This document shows, piece after piece, positions 50,732 to 60,124 of a stretch of 64,000 nucleotides of DNA. The notes beneath the pieces were generated by a model, which saw nothing but the letters and a program-made list of their open reading frames with translations, was not told the origin of the DNA and made no database searches. This DNA comes from an uncultured Campylobacter sp. Its GTDB lineage: Bacteria; Campylobacterota; Campylobacteria; Campylobacterales; Campylobacteraceae. How positions within the stretch are numbered: position 1 is the first letter of the stretch; each line of letters starts with the position of its first letter. A program made the translations under genes and the position numbers. The stretch is from positions 62,001 to 126,000 of the forward strand of contig NZ_CALJPC010000071.1 in assembly GCF_937981295.1 (NCBI RefSeq). The letters run 5' to 3'.

Positions 50732-53650
50732 TTATCCCTCCTCATTTACTTCGATCAACCTAGCGCCCGCAGCTTCGAGAGCCAGCACAAAGGCGCGCAC
50801 CCGCGCATGCGGATAAAACTCGCGGATCACGCTTTTATACCGCGCCACTTGAGCTTTGTTTTGCGCGAGGTATTTTTCGGAGCTTTTGTAATCAAAAAGC
50901 AAAATTTCATCCTGCCTAAAGCACGCCAGATCCACGCGCAAAAGCTCACCCTCCGCGCTTTTGATCGGCATCTCTTTATAAGCTTGAGCGCCTCTTATCA
51001 GAGCTAAAAATTCCTCGTTTTTGCTTAGACCAAGCGCCCGCGCCGCGATATTTTCAAAATCCGCGTCATTTAAAAATTTAGCGTAGCGGCCTTTTGCCAG
51101 GCTAATTCCTCGTAAAATTTCATCTGCCGCAAATCCTTCGCTCATCTCGAGCGCATAGTGCAGCGCCTCGCCGAAATATATCGCGCTTAACACCTCCGCT
51201 TCGTCTTCGCTATCTTTTTCTTGCGCGCCTTGAGGCTCGCCGGCTACGAGCGTGATCTTTTTGCGCGACGACTGCTCTTCTGATTTTATGAAGCTTGGGA
51301 TTACATAGCCGTATTGAAAATCCGGGATATCCAGCCACTTCACGACACCCGCGCCCTTGGTCTTTTTAGCGTAAGGCGAAAAAAAGCTATAATTGTATTG
51401 ATCTATTTTTGCCTCGGAGCGTTTTACGATGATGAGCGAGCGTTCGGCGCGGGTAAATGCCACATAGAGCTTATTTATATCCTCTTCATGCGCAGAGCGA
51501 TCGTTTTCATCCATTAATGCTGCAAATTCCGTATCCAGGCTCTTTCTGCTCGCAAATTTATAAAAAATTCTCCACTTATGCGTAGCAAAATCATAGTCCG
51601 TCGCGAGCTTTGAGCTCTCGCCCCGGTCTTTTCCTCCGATGCGATCGCAAACGATTACGTGCGGGAACTGAAGCCCCTTGGACTTATGCACAGTCATAAT
51701 TTTAATGCCGCTTTGTTCCTTGGCAAATACCTCCGTTTCGTCGTTTGCAAATAGATACTCGCTAAAACTATTAAATTTTGCCAGCGTCTCAAAAAATAGC
51801 AGCAGATCCGGATCGACAAAATTTAATTTCAGCGAGCTAGCTATAAATTCTGCCGTTTTTTGCGCATTTTTATGCAAATCGACCGCTATTTTTTTAAGCC
51901 GCCTCCCTAAAATCGCTTCGGCGTTTCGTAGATAAATTTCATCGCCACCTACGCAAAATTTCGCGTATTGAATTACGGCATTTACCTGCTCGCTGCAACG
52001 CAGAGCCTTATTTGAGCCGCTGCAAACCTCGCAAAATTCCGATAGCATCTCTTTTAGCGCGCTTACGTGCTCGTTTTTCCAGCATAAAATCGCGATATCA
52101 TCAGCTCTTACGCCGCACTCCTCAACAAGTCTGCGCGCTTGCTCCGCAGCCCCCTTTAGCACGTCGTCGTATGAAAACGCTGCTACGTAGCCGTAATCGT
52201 CGCTTTGCACCTCAAATAGCGGCATTTGTGGATGGAAAAGCGGATAGTCCTTGATTTTTTGCAGCACCGAAGCAGGCATATCGTCATCTAGCTTATTTGC
52301 TGCGATTTGATCTTCATAAGACGCAAATTTATCGCGCAAGATCTCATTTACAAATTTTACGATGAGTTTTAAGCTGCGATAATTGCACGGCAGGCTCTGC
52401 GTTTTGATTTGACTAAACTGCTCGCGCAATATATCAAAAATTTTTCTCTCCGCGCCGCGAAATTTATAGATGCTCTGTTTTTTATCGCCTACGTAAAAAA
52501 AGCTGCCGCAGCGCTCTTCCGCTCCTTTGCCAGCAAGCGCCTCAGAGATTAGCGGCAGCATGATTTCATACTGGCAAATGTCGGTATCTTGGAATTCGTC
52601 AATTAAAATATGCGTGATTTTAGAATCGAGCCTGAAATACAAAAGCTCGCGGTTGCCCTGTAACGCCTCTGCGCTTGGATTTAGCAGCGAGTGCACGGCC
52701 GCAGTGACATCACCGAACGTGAGCTTGCCGCTTTTACGCTGCACCGATTTAAGCGCTTCGGCATAAATTTTAATTAGTCCTGCCAGCTTAGCCGCATATG
52801 TCGCATCCATCCACGCTATTTCGCGAGCTATAGCGTCTTTTAGCCTTGCTAGCTCACCGTCAAGATGCGAAATTTTTTTAAGCTGTGAGCGCGGATAATC
52901 GAAACTGCCGTTGGCAAGAGCCGAAAGAATGAAGCCCGAGGATAATTTTGACAGATCACTAACAGGGCTTAGCCCATTTACGGCTCCAGCGCTTACGCCC
53001 GCATCTCTCGCCGCTTTTTGCAAGCAGGATAAAATTTCATTTATCTCTGCTAGCGCCGAGCTTGCAGGAAACGTGGGCGGATTTATGCTTATATCGCCTC
53101 TCCAAATGCTTTGTAAGCTATTTAAAAACTCGTTCTTTGTCATTCCTGAGTCGCTTACATAATCCACGACCTCTCTTAATAGCGCTTCGTTTTTACAAAT
53201 CGCGCCTAAAAACGCAGCCTGCTGCACACTCAAAATCCCTTCATCGTTTTCAAAACCGGGATCGATGCCGCTGTTTAACGCAAATGAGCGCAGAGCCTTT
53301 GCAAAAAACGCATCGAAGGTAAAGACGTTTAGGCTCTCGCTTAAAAATTTAGGCAGTAGGCGCTGCTGCGCTGCCAAAACCTCATCCGCGCTCATATTTA
53401 GATCCTCGCAAATTTGCGCCAGCTCGGGGCTTGGCACAAGGGCGCCGTCGCGCACGACAAGCAAATTTTGAAATTTCTCCACGATGCGCGTTTTCATCTC
53501 AGCAGCAGCTTTTTTGGTGAAGGTAAGCGCTAAAATTTCATTGATCGGCTCGCCTTTTAGAACCAGCTCGATGAACCTCACTGCGAGATTGAAGGTCTTG
53601 CCGCTGCCTGCGCTTGCTTCAAGCGCCAGATAATTTTCAAATTTTGCCAT
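50732..53650 (-). CDS. addA: AddA/RecB-type helicase-nuclease
   Basis: A 972-residue UvrD-family helicase with a C-terminal nuclease domain, acting in double-strand break repair. Walker A is LEASAGSGKTFNLAVRF (about 8-24); other helicase motifs are LALTFTKKAAAEMK, HILIDEFQDTDICQYE (Walker B), FYVGDKKQSIYKFRGA and IMTVHKSKGLQFPHVIV. The nuclease signature RVDLACFRQDEILLFDYKS is near residue 920. I chose the ATG at 53650, giving MAKFENYLALEAS; it overlaps the addB stop by 14 bp. In C. jejuni the pair is also next to rplM-rpsI. Confidence 0.93.
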   Translation of the reverse strand: MAKFENYLALEASAGSGKTFNLAVRFIELVLKGEPINEILALTFTKKAAAEMKTRIVEKFQNLLVVRDGALVPSPELAQICEDLNMSADEVLAAQQRLLPKFLSESLNVFTFDAFFAKALRSFALNSGIDPGFENDEGILSVQQAAFLGAICKNEALLREVVDYVSDSGMTKNEFLNSLQSIWRGDISINPPTFPASSALAEINEILSCLQKAARDAGVSAGAVNGLSPVSDLSKLSSGFILSALANGSFDYPRSQLKKISHLDGELARLKDAIAREIAWMDATYAAKLAGLIKIYAEALKSVQRKSGKLTFGDVTAAVHSLLNPSAEALQGNRELLYFRLDSKITHILIDEFQDTDICQYEIMLPLISEALAGKGAEERCGSFFYVGDKKQSIYKFRGAERKIFDILREQFSQIKTQSLPCNYRSLKLIVKFVNEILRDKFASYEDQIAANKLDDDMPASVLQKIKDYPLFHPQMPLFEVQSDDYGYVAAFSYDDVLKGAAEQARRLVEECGVRADDIAILCWKNEHVSALKEMLSEFCEVCSGSNKALRCSEQVNAVIQYAKFCVGGDEIYLRNAEAILGRRLKKIAVDLHKNAQKTAEFIASSLKLNFVDPDLLLFFETLAKFNSFSEYLFANDETEVFAKEQSGIKIMTVHKSKGLQFPHVIVCDRIGGKDRGESSKLATDYDFATHKWRIFYKFASRKSLDTEFAALMDENDRSAHEEDINKLYVAFTRAERSLIIVKRSEAKIDQYNYSFFSPYAKKTKGAGVVKWLDIPDFQYGYVIPSFIKSEEQSSRKKITLVAGEPQGAQEKDSEDEAEVLSAIYFGEALHYALEMSEGFAADEILRGISLAKGRYAKFLNDADFENIAARALGLSKNEEFLALIRGAQAYKEMPIKSAEGELLRVDLACFRQDEILLFDYKSSEKYLAQNKAQVARYKSVIREFYPHARVRAFVLALEAAGARLIEVNEEG

Positions 53651-56549
53651 CGATCTGCCCCTTGCAAATGATTTTATAATCGCAGTATTCGCAGCTTTGC
53701 ACCGCTTCCGTGCGCGTAAAAGCGACCTCGCTTGCAAATTCCTTGCCGATAGAGCTTAGCGTCTCGCGCAGATTTTCTAAGCTAGGCGTTTTGTCGCCAG
53801 GAGCCGCAAACGCGCAATCTTTTAGCGACAGATAGGCGCATTCGCACTCCTGGGCTAAAAGCGCGCGGTAAAACGTAAGCTGGAATTTTTCCATATGCTT
53901 TTTAGCTGAACCACGTTTGTAATCGATGATAAACTTCCGCCCTGCCTTATCTTCGTCGATGCGGTCGATCCGCCCGCTCAGCCGCACTCCGTCAAGCTCG
54001 CCTTTTAGCGATACTTCACTGCCGCTAAAGCTCCAAATTTGCTCATGCTCTTCTAAAAGCCTAGCTAGCTTTTCTACAGCTTTTAGCTCAAGCTCCGCAT
54101 CAAAGCGCGCGATGCTCGCTTCTCGCGCAAGCTGCGAATAAATAGGGCGAAATTTTTCCATGCTAAATTTCATCCCCGCTCGCTCGTATAAACGCTGAAA
54201 ACTCGTATGTAAAATTTTGCCCAAAAGCGCATTATCCTCGCCAAATTTTAGCCCCTCTTTTAGCCCGAAAACGTAGCGGTAATAATACTTCCTCTTGCAT
54301 TCTAAAAACGTATCCAGCCGCGAAAACGACAGCTCCTCGGCAAAAAAATCATGGCGAGCCACGGGATCTTCTTGTCCGCATAAGGCGGGCTTAAATTCCT
54401 CTCTCCCAAAAAGCCGCAAATAATCCTCCTGCGAAAATTCCGCGTCTTGTTGCACTTCAAAGCTTTTCAAAAACCGCGAAGGCAATTTCTCGACGCTTTG
54501 CAGATAGCAAATCGCGCTTTTTTTAGCGCCTCTTAGCAAGCCGTCGTAGTAAAATCTTTGTAAATTTTCGCGGTCTGCATGGCTGATGAGCCCTGCTCTA
54601 GCGCGCAAAGCAGAGTTTAAAAACATCTCTCCGCTACTGCGCTTAGGCACCAGATCATCGTTAAAATCGGGGATTATCACACCGTCAAATTGCAGTCCGC
54701 GGCTCTCTAAAAGCCCCATTACCGTGACCTTTCCGCCACGAACATCATCAAGCTTAATGCGCGAAATTTCTAACAAAAAAAGATCGATTAGATTGCCCAA
54801 GCTTAGGTTTTCATCCTTAAATTTTCGAAGCAAAATTTTAATTAGATATAGCGGCTCTTTTAGCTTTTCTTGCAGCAGCGCGTCGCTAATTTTAGGTAAA
54901 CAGGCGAGCTTGGCAATTAGCGCCTCAAAATGCTCGAAGCTTACTTGCTTTGCAAAATCGCGTACAAACTCGCCAAAAAGCGCCTCATCCACGCCCACAC
55001 TCGCAAAAAACAGATCAAGCTCCTGCGGGTTTGGGCGCTGCGGATACTCATCTGCGCCCTCGTGTATTTTAGAACACCTAAAGCGATCACGCTGCTCAGG
55101 GCTTTTTGAATACCCATCTTCTTCCTCAAGCTCTATATGCTCCCGCTGCATAGAGTCTCGTAGGCTCCCTTGCTGCTTCCTTGAAGGCTCCTGCCGTTTT
55201 GCACTAACCGAATAATCGGGCTGCTGCGCACACTCCAAGGACTCTTGCAACTCTGCAATATCCAAAGAAAAGCTTTGCTCTCCCGCGCTATCCGCGCGTT
55301 CCGCCGAAATTTCGTGCAGAATTTCAAAATTTGCCGTATTTTCAAACACCCCTGCAGACATAAAATTTAAATCCGCTTTAGAATTTGAAAAAATTTCGCA
55401 ATCAAACGCGGAATTTTGCTGTGCTAAATTTTGTGAAATAGAATTCTCCGAAGCGAAATTACCTAGCGCTAAATTTTGCTGTATCGCGAAATCCCCCGTA
55501 TCCAAAAATCCTCCATCCGGACTTTTGAATGCGTGGTAATCTACGCCAAATTTCGGCATGCGCGCTTCTTTTAAGCACTGCGAAATTTTCTCTAGCGTTA
55601 CGTAAAATAGGCTATCTTTAAGCTTCTCTCCCATCGCAAAATTTAGCAGCCTGTGCGAGCCGCGAGCCCTTGCGATGCGCTCGTCGTAAAGCCGCAGCGT
55701 GCCGGCAAAACTCTCGTCGGGCAAAATCACCGCTATGCGCTCCGGCGCAATGCCCGCGCGCACAAAGGATGAAATTTTTTCAAAAACGTAGCTAGCCTGC
55801 AAGCTTCGCAACTCAAAGCCTCTACACACAACCGCCCCGCCCACGCTTAGCGGCTCTCGGCTTAGAATTTCACCCGTACTAAGATTTAGGCGGTAGGCAA
55901 AACCTAGCTCTAGACTTATGCCGCAAAGCTCCTCCACCGCGCGCACGGGCTTGGAATTTAAAGTCGTGGCTCTAAAGCTCAACACAACCTCGCTCAGCTC
56001 CGCAGCGCGCTTAAAAACCTCGAACTCAAATGCGCTAGGATTGCCGTCGATGTTGATTTCTATCCGCTCAAATCCGCGCAGATAGGATTCGTTTAGCTCA
56101 TAAAGCGCAGGCAGCGTGATCTCGTCGTAAAATCCATGCTCGCGCAAAATCCTTGCATACGCCCCCGCTAGCTCTCGCAGAATTTCAAAATGCTCGGCAT
56201 ACCACGCATAGGTGTCGCTAAGATCGAGCGCATCGATACTTACGCGCTCCGTCGCAAGCTCCTTGAAAAAGCCGAAAAGATACTCGCGGTTGCGCATAAA
56301 CTCGTAAAGCTCGTTAGGGAATTTAAGCCTCTCGCCTGCGCGCTTGCTCTCGTTTACCGCCTGCTTCATAAAAAGCGCGCGGTCTATCTCGCCGCAAGCG
56401 ACAAGATCCGGCACAAAAAGCGCCTTTTCGTAGAATTCCGCCAACGTAATCCTGGGCGTCAACACGCCGCCGCTCTCGTTTTGCAGTGCCGCGCGTAGCG
56501 CACGCGAGCTAGTGTAGACAAAGAGATTTTTAGAGGGCAAATTTTTCAA
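53637..56549 (-). CDS. addB: AddB-type nuclease subunit with a large low-complexity insertion
   Basis: A 970-residue partner of AddA with an inactivated helicase-like body and a C-terminal PD-(D/E)XK nuclease. SFSRLDTFLECKRKYYYRYVFGL (about 779-801), the GRIDRIDEDKAGRKFIIDYK nuclease motif (about 884-903) and the final CEYCDYKIICKG cysteine cluster show the iron-sulfur nuclease fold. The N-terminus is probably the TTG at 56549, because AAAGGA lies just upstream and the ATG at 56603 gives no signal. Relatives are near 800 residues; about 165 extra residues lie at 347-512. Confidence 0.88.
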   Translation of the reverse strand: MKNLPSKNLFVYTSSRALRAALQNESGGVLTPRITLAEFYEKALFVPDLVACGEIDRALFMKQAVNESKRAGERLKFPNELYEFMRNREYLFGFFKELATERVSIDALDLSDTYAWYAEHFEILRELAGAYARILREHGFYDEITLPALYELNESYLRGFERIEINIDGNPSAFEFEVFKRAAELSEVVLSFRATTLNSKPVRAVEELCGISLELGFAYRLNLSTGEILSREPLSVGGAVVCRGFELRSLQASYVFEKISSFVRAGIAPERIAVILPDESFAGTLRLYDERIARARGSHRLLNFAMGEKLKDSLFYVTLEKISQCLKEARMPKFGVDYHAFKSPDGGFLDTGDFAIQQNLALGNFASENSISQNLAQQNSAFDCEIFSNSKADLNFMSAGVFENTANFEILHEISAERADSAGEQSFSLDIAELQESLECAQQPDYSVSAKRQEPSRKQQGSLRDSMQREHIELEEEDGYSKSPEQRDRFRCSKIHEGADEYPQRPNPQELDLFFASVGVDEALFGEFVRDFAKQVSFEHFEALIAKLACLPKISDALLQEKLKEPLYLIKILLRKFKDENLSLGNLIDLFLLEISRIKLDDVRGGKVTVMGLLESRGLQFDGVIIPDFNDDLVPKRSSGEMFLNSALRARAGLISHADRENLQRFYYDGLLRGAKKSAICYLQSVEKLPSRFLKSFEVQQDAEFSQEDYLRLFGREEFKPALCGQEDPVARHDFFAEELSFSRLDTFLECKRKYYYRYVFGLKEGLKFGEDNALLGKILHTSFQRLYERAGMKFSMEKFRPIYSQLAREASIARFDAELELKAVEKLARLLEEHEQIWSFSGSEVSLKGELDGVRLSGRIDRIDEDKAGRKFIIDYKRGSAKKHMEKFQLTFYRALLAQECECAYLSLKDCAFAAPGDKTPSLENLRETLSSIGKEFASEVAFTRTEAVQSCEYCDYKIICKGQIDGKI
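55014..55511. repeat. Low-complexity insertion in addB
   Basis: The insertion encodes a Gln/Asn/Ser/Glu-rich stretch with repeated QNLA- and QNSAF-type pieces. Its DNA repeats AAATTTTGCTGT and GGAATTTTGC near 55410-55480 and carries many AATT words, as in the intergenic repeat stretches. Confidence 0.65.
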
Positions 56550-56825
56550 AACAAATCCTTTAGAGCGATTCGCAGAACGCGGAATTTTGCGATATTTTAG
56601 CAAGAAATTTTTAGTTTGGGCTTTTAAGCAAAGAAGTTTTTGAAAAGCTTGAGAGGCTAAATTTTATCAAGTCAAATTTAGTAAGTTGGATGAGCGTAAA
56701 ATTTTAATCTGTGGCGCTTTGAGCGCAAAATTCTACCTCGCTCCGCATTAATCGCGGCATATTTCGACGCAAAATTTTACAAGTGCAATTCCATAAATTA
56801 CAAAGCGGCAAAAACGCGATCAAAT

Positions 56826-57509
56826 TTAAGCAGGCTCAGGCTCGATCTTGTATCCCAGGCTCGGGACGTTTTTTATGATTTCGCCTCCCACTTTATCGCG
56901 GATACGCTTGACGAAGGTGCGAAGCGCCGTATCACTCACGGCTCCTTCGGTCCAAACATAACGCTTGATCTCCTCGTAAAGTACCAGCTCGCCCACGCGA
57001 CTGGCTAGCAGCGAAACAAAAGAAAGCTCCTTTTTAGTAAGCACGATCTGCTCGCCATCCTTCAGTAAAATACGACGAAGCCCGTCAAATACGTAGCCCG
57101 CACCCATATTTACGACTCGTACAGAGTCCAGCTTAGACTTCATCAGTGCACTTATCTCTAGCACAAATGCGGCGATATCTACCGGCTTAAAGTAATACCG
57201 CTCGACGCCAATCTCCATAACGCCTTTTAGCTGCTCCTCCCTACTGAAGCCACTAAGCACCACGATTGGGGCATGCGGAAAGATCTGCTTAATCTGACGT
57301 ATCATCGCTAGCCCATCCTCGATCGGCATTAGAATGTCGGTAATGACGAGATTGGGACTAAATTTTTTGAATTTTTTCACACCTTCAAGCCCGTTTTGGG
57401 CATTGTAAACGTTGTTAAAAATACCCTCAAACGCCTTATGCAGCGAGGCTAGTAATTTAGTATCATCCTCGACTAGCAAGACGTCCAGCTCTTTTAAAGC
57501 GCAGCTCAT
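56826..57509 (-). CDS. Orphan OmpR-family response regulator
   Basis: A 227-residue regulator. The receiver domain has VEDDTKLLASL (acidic pair), the phospho-acceptor Asp in LVITDILMPIEDG, VVLSGFS and the conserved Lys in YYFKPVDIAAF. The C-terminal winged helix contains LTKKELSFVSLLASRVGELVL and TFVKRIRDKVGGEIIKNVPSLGYKI. No kinase gene is adjacent. GAGGGG about 8 bp upstream supports the ATG at 57509, and the extension to 57551 is repeat-like. Its partner and targets are unknown. Confidence 0.9.
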   Translation of the reverse strand: MSCALKELDVLLVEDDTKLLASLHKAFEGIFNNVYNAQNGLEGVKKFKKFSPNLVITDILMPIEDGLAMIRQIKQIFPHAPIVVLSGFSREEQLKGVMEIGVERYYFKPVDIAAFVLEISALMKSKLDSVRVVNMGAGYVFDGLRRILLKDGEQIVLTKKELSFVSLLASRVGELVLYEEIKRYVWTEGAVSDTALRTFVKRIRDKVGGEIIKNVPSLGYKIEPEPA

Positions 57510-58312
57510 AGCAGACCCCTCAAGGCGAAATTTCAAACGAAATTCTTTCAAATTTTCTCTTTTATTGAGCTTAAAATAATGTTAAGTTAAAAATTTAATT
57601 TCATAAAGTAACACAACTCTTATTTTAGGTCAAATATGGGCGGGATTAAAAAAAACAAGCGTGGATAAAAACCGCAGCATAGAGATGGGTAAAATTTAAA
57701 GTGATGCGAGCTAAATCTTATCGGTGCGAAAAAGATTTAAGAGCGGCTGAAAGTAAAATTCCAAAGCTGGCGCAGGCAAAATTTCACTACGCGGCGGAGT
57801 GGAATTTTATTTTAGGCAAATGGCTTTTAGAGGGAAATGAAACGGCGCCGATAAGGTTTTAGTAGGCAAACGGCGTTAGATAAAATTTTACGGACGGCAA
57901 GGCAGCTTGCTAGCGAAACTTTTGACAGCAACAAGACGACTTCTCAAATTTAAACGGCTTGAGACTGGGCGAAATGTACCGCAGGATCTGTTTTGAAAGG
58001 GCTAAGTGCGTCAAGCCAACTTTTAAATTTAAAACGCATGAAATTTAGCCGCGCGTGCGCTTAAAAGCTATGTGGAAGCAAAATCGTGCAAATGAAAAGT
58101 TACGGCGCGCAGCCGGTTTAAATTTAAAATCGCGACTAGCACAGATCTGTTTCATCCAAAAAGCTTCTTAATCTAAAATCACCGCGGCAATCCTTAGTCC
58201 GTAAAAGCGCGCTTTGCGTACCGCTCCAGCCTGCAATTATCCAGGCTGCAACGAGTCTTAAATTCACGACGCAAAGACCGTATTAAAAATTTAAAGCTTG
58301 TCGTAAATTTAA
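57510..58312. repeat. Long gene-free region between the orphan regulator and carA
   Basis: About 800 bp with no supported gene. AAATTT-type words recur throughout, for example around 57690-57900 and 58020-58130. The regulator promoter must be near its left end. Confidence 0.5.
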
Positions 58313-58342
58313 AATTTTACCGCGCGACTGCGGTAAAATTTA
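58313..58342 (-). terminator. Terminator of carA
   Basis: AAATTTTACCGC (58313-58324) and GCGGTAAAATTT (58331-58342) form a 12-bp stem with a 6-base loop, 21 bp after the carA stop. A/T pairs at the base supply the U-rich tail. It probably ends the GGDEF-hisZ-purA-DUF507-carA transcript. Confidence 0.75.
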
Positions 58343-58363
58343 GTGCAGGCAAAATTTCAAAAA

Positions 58364-59482
58364 TCATAAAATTTCAAGAAATTCTTTGAAGATATATTTG
58401 CTCTCCGTAGGCCCCGCGCTGGCTTCGGGGTGGTGCTGCACCGAAAATACGGGATACTCCCTGTAGCGAACCCCCTCGATCGTGCCGTCGAAAAGATTTC
58501 GGTGCGTGATCTCGCAGATCTGCGCGATCGTCTCGGGGACGTTGTAGTTGTGGTTTTGCGCAGTGATCTCGATCGATTTGGTGCGCAGATTTTGCACGGG
58601 GTGGTTTGCGCCGTGCTGGCCGAATTTCAGCTTGTAGGTCTCATACCCCATCGCGTTGCTTAGCAGCTGATGACCCAGGCAAATTCCAAAAATCGGCACG
58701 CGCGCTTCGACCATCTTTTTGATCTGCGCGATCTCCTCTTTAAGCATGCGCGGCTCGCCCGGGCCGTTTGATAAAAACACGCCGTCGATCTGCCCCTTTT
58801 TAAATTTAGCAATCAGGCTCTCTGCCGTAACGTCGTGCGGAAAAACCTCTACTCCGAGCCCCAGATCGCAAAGCTCGTTTAGGATATTTCGCTTGACGCC
58901 GTAATCGATCACGGCTATCTTTTTGCCGCAGCTTGCGGGCTGGGCGTAGCTTCCGCGTTCGGCGTTCCAGCGACCGGAGGTGTGCTTGTACGGCGCCTTC
59001 GTGCTTACGATGCTTACGTAGTTGATCTCCTCTATGCGCGCAGACTCGCTAAGCGCCTTTTTAAGAGCCGCCTTATCGCTGATCTCGGTCGAAACGAAGG
59101 CGCGCAGGCTGCCCTGATCGCGCAACATCTTGGTTAAAAATCTAGTGTCGATGTCGTAAACGCCGAATTTTCCGTTTTGCAGAAAATAATCTTCTAGGCT
59201 CATCTGCGAGCGAAAATTTGAAGGCTCGTTGTTAAAATTTCTTACGAAAATTCCGCTGGCGTGGATTTTGGAGCTTTCTTTGTCGTTTTCGTTGATACCT
59301 ACGATACCGATTTCAGGCATAGTGAAAATAATAAACTGCCCCGCGTAGCTCGGATCTGAAATGATCTCCTCGTAGCCCGTGGCAGAGGTGTTAAACACGA
59401 GCTCGCCGAATGCGCTGCCGCCCTTACCGAACGCCTTGGCTTGCAGGTAGATGCCGTTTTCTATGTAGATATACGCATTCAT
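58364..59482 (-). CDS. carA: Carbamoyl-phosphate synthase small subunit
   Basis: A 372-residue glutaminase subunit providing ammonia for carbamoyl phosphate, used for arginine and pyrimidines. The N-terminal half starts MNAYIYIENGIYLQAKAFG and contains FNTSATGYEEIISDPSYAGQ. The amidotransferase has GVFLSNGPGEPRML, the catalytic Cys in FGICLGHQLL and the His-Glu pair in VQHHPEAS. The ATG at 59482 overlaps the preceding stop and fits the family better than the ATG at 59497. Confidence 0.96.
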   Translation of the reverse strand: MNAYIYIENGIYLQAKAFGKGGSAFGELVFNTSATGYEEIISDPSYAGQFIIFTMPEIGIVGINENDKESSKIHASGIFVRNFNNEPSNFRSQMSLEDYFLQNGKFGVYDIDTRFLTKMLRDQGSLRAFVSTEISDKAALKKALSESARIEEINYVSIVSTKAPYKHTSGRWNAERGSYAQPASCGKKIAVIDYGVKRNILNELCDLGLGVEVFPHDVTAESLIAKFKKGQIDGVFLSNGPGEPRMLKEEIAQIKKMVEARVPIFGICLGHQLLSNAMGYETYKLKFGQHGANHPVQNLRTKSIEITAQNHNYNVPETIAQICEITHRNLFDGTIEGVRYREYPVFSVQHHPEASAGPTESKYIFKEFLEIL

Positions 59483-60033
59483 TACAGCATGCCCCATTTT
59501 CTTAGCTCCTCTTCGTAGAGCTTTTCAAACACCAGCTCGTATTCTTCGGTGCCTGGGATCAATTTTTGCTTGTATCCATCGATCTTTTCATAGACCGCAT
59601 CCTCAATCTTTTGATAATTTTTAAGATATTCGTCGATCGCGTTATAAATTATCGTCTTTAGCCTGTTTTCCGAGACTTTGTAATCGATCAAATTTTTCTT
59701 CCAGACGGTTTCTAAAATTTTATGCGATATGGTGCCGTAGCGATCCTCGAAATTTAGCTCGAAATTCTCGTCGTTTGCGATGTGGCGTTTGATGAGCCAA
59801 AACATATCTTTTTTATTCACGCTCATCTCATCTAGCTCGCTTATGCGCTCATCTATCAGCTCGTTTGCGCGCTCGTCTATCGCTCTTTCTTTTTGCAGAT
59901 CGGCCCTTATGATCTCGTCCGCTTCCTTGGCGACGGGCTCTATGCCCGCACTAAGCGTAACGCAGCCCGAGTTTAGCAGATCCAGCGCTATTTTATGCGC
60001 GATATATGGCACGTGTGGTAGTCGTATTCGCAT
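59482..60033 (-). CDS. DUF507 family protein
   Basis: A 183-residue cytosolic protein, highly charged and helical. MRIRLPHVPYIAHKIALDLLNSG at the start and LEEELRKWGML-type sequence at the end are typical of the DUF507 family of Campylobacterota and related groups. The middle contains RANELIDERISELDEM. No function is established. In C. jejuni a DUF507 gene also precedes carA. It overlaps carA by one base. Confidence 0.88.
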   Translation of the reverse strand: MRIRLPHVPYIAHKIALDLLNSGCVTLSAGIEPVAKEADEIIRADLQKERAIDERANELIDERISELDEMSVNKKDMFWLIKRHIANDENFELNFEDRYGTISHKILETVWKKNLIDYKVSENRLKTIIYNAIDEYLKNYQKIEDAVYEKIDGYKQKLIPGTEEYELVFEKLYEEELRKWGML

Positions 60034-60124
60034 GATCGTTCCTTTAAATTCAGTTCTACGAGCGGTCGCGCCGCCCGCGTTTGCAAACGGCGGAATTTTA
60101 AAATTCTTAAAATTCCGCCCGATT

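Noticed and set aside
54586..55215. A 209-codon plus-strand frame opposite addB
   Set aside because: Antisense to clear AddB coding sequence; Ser/Arg-rich composition is typical of a shadow frame.
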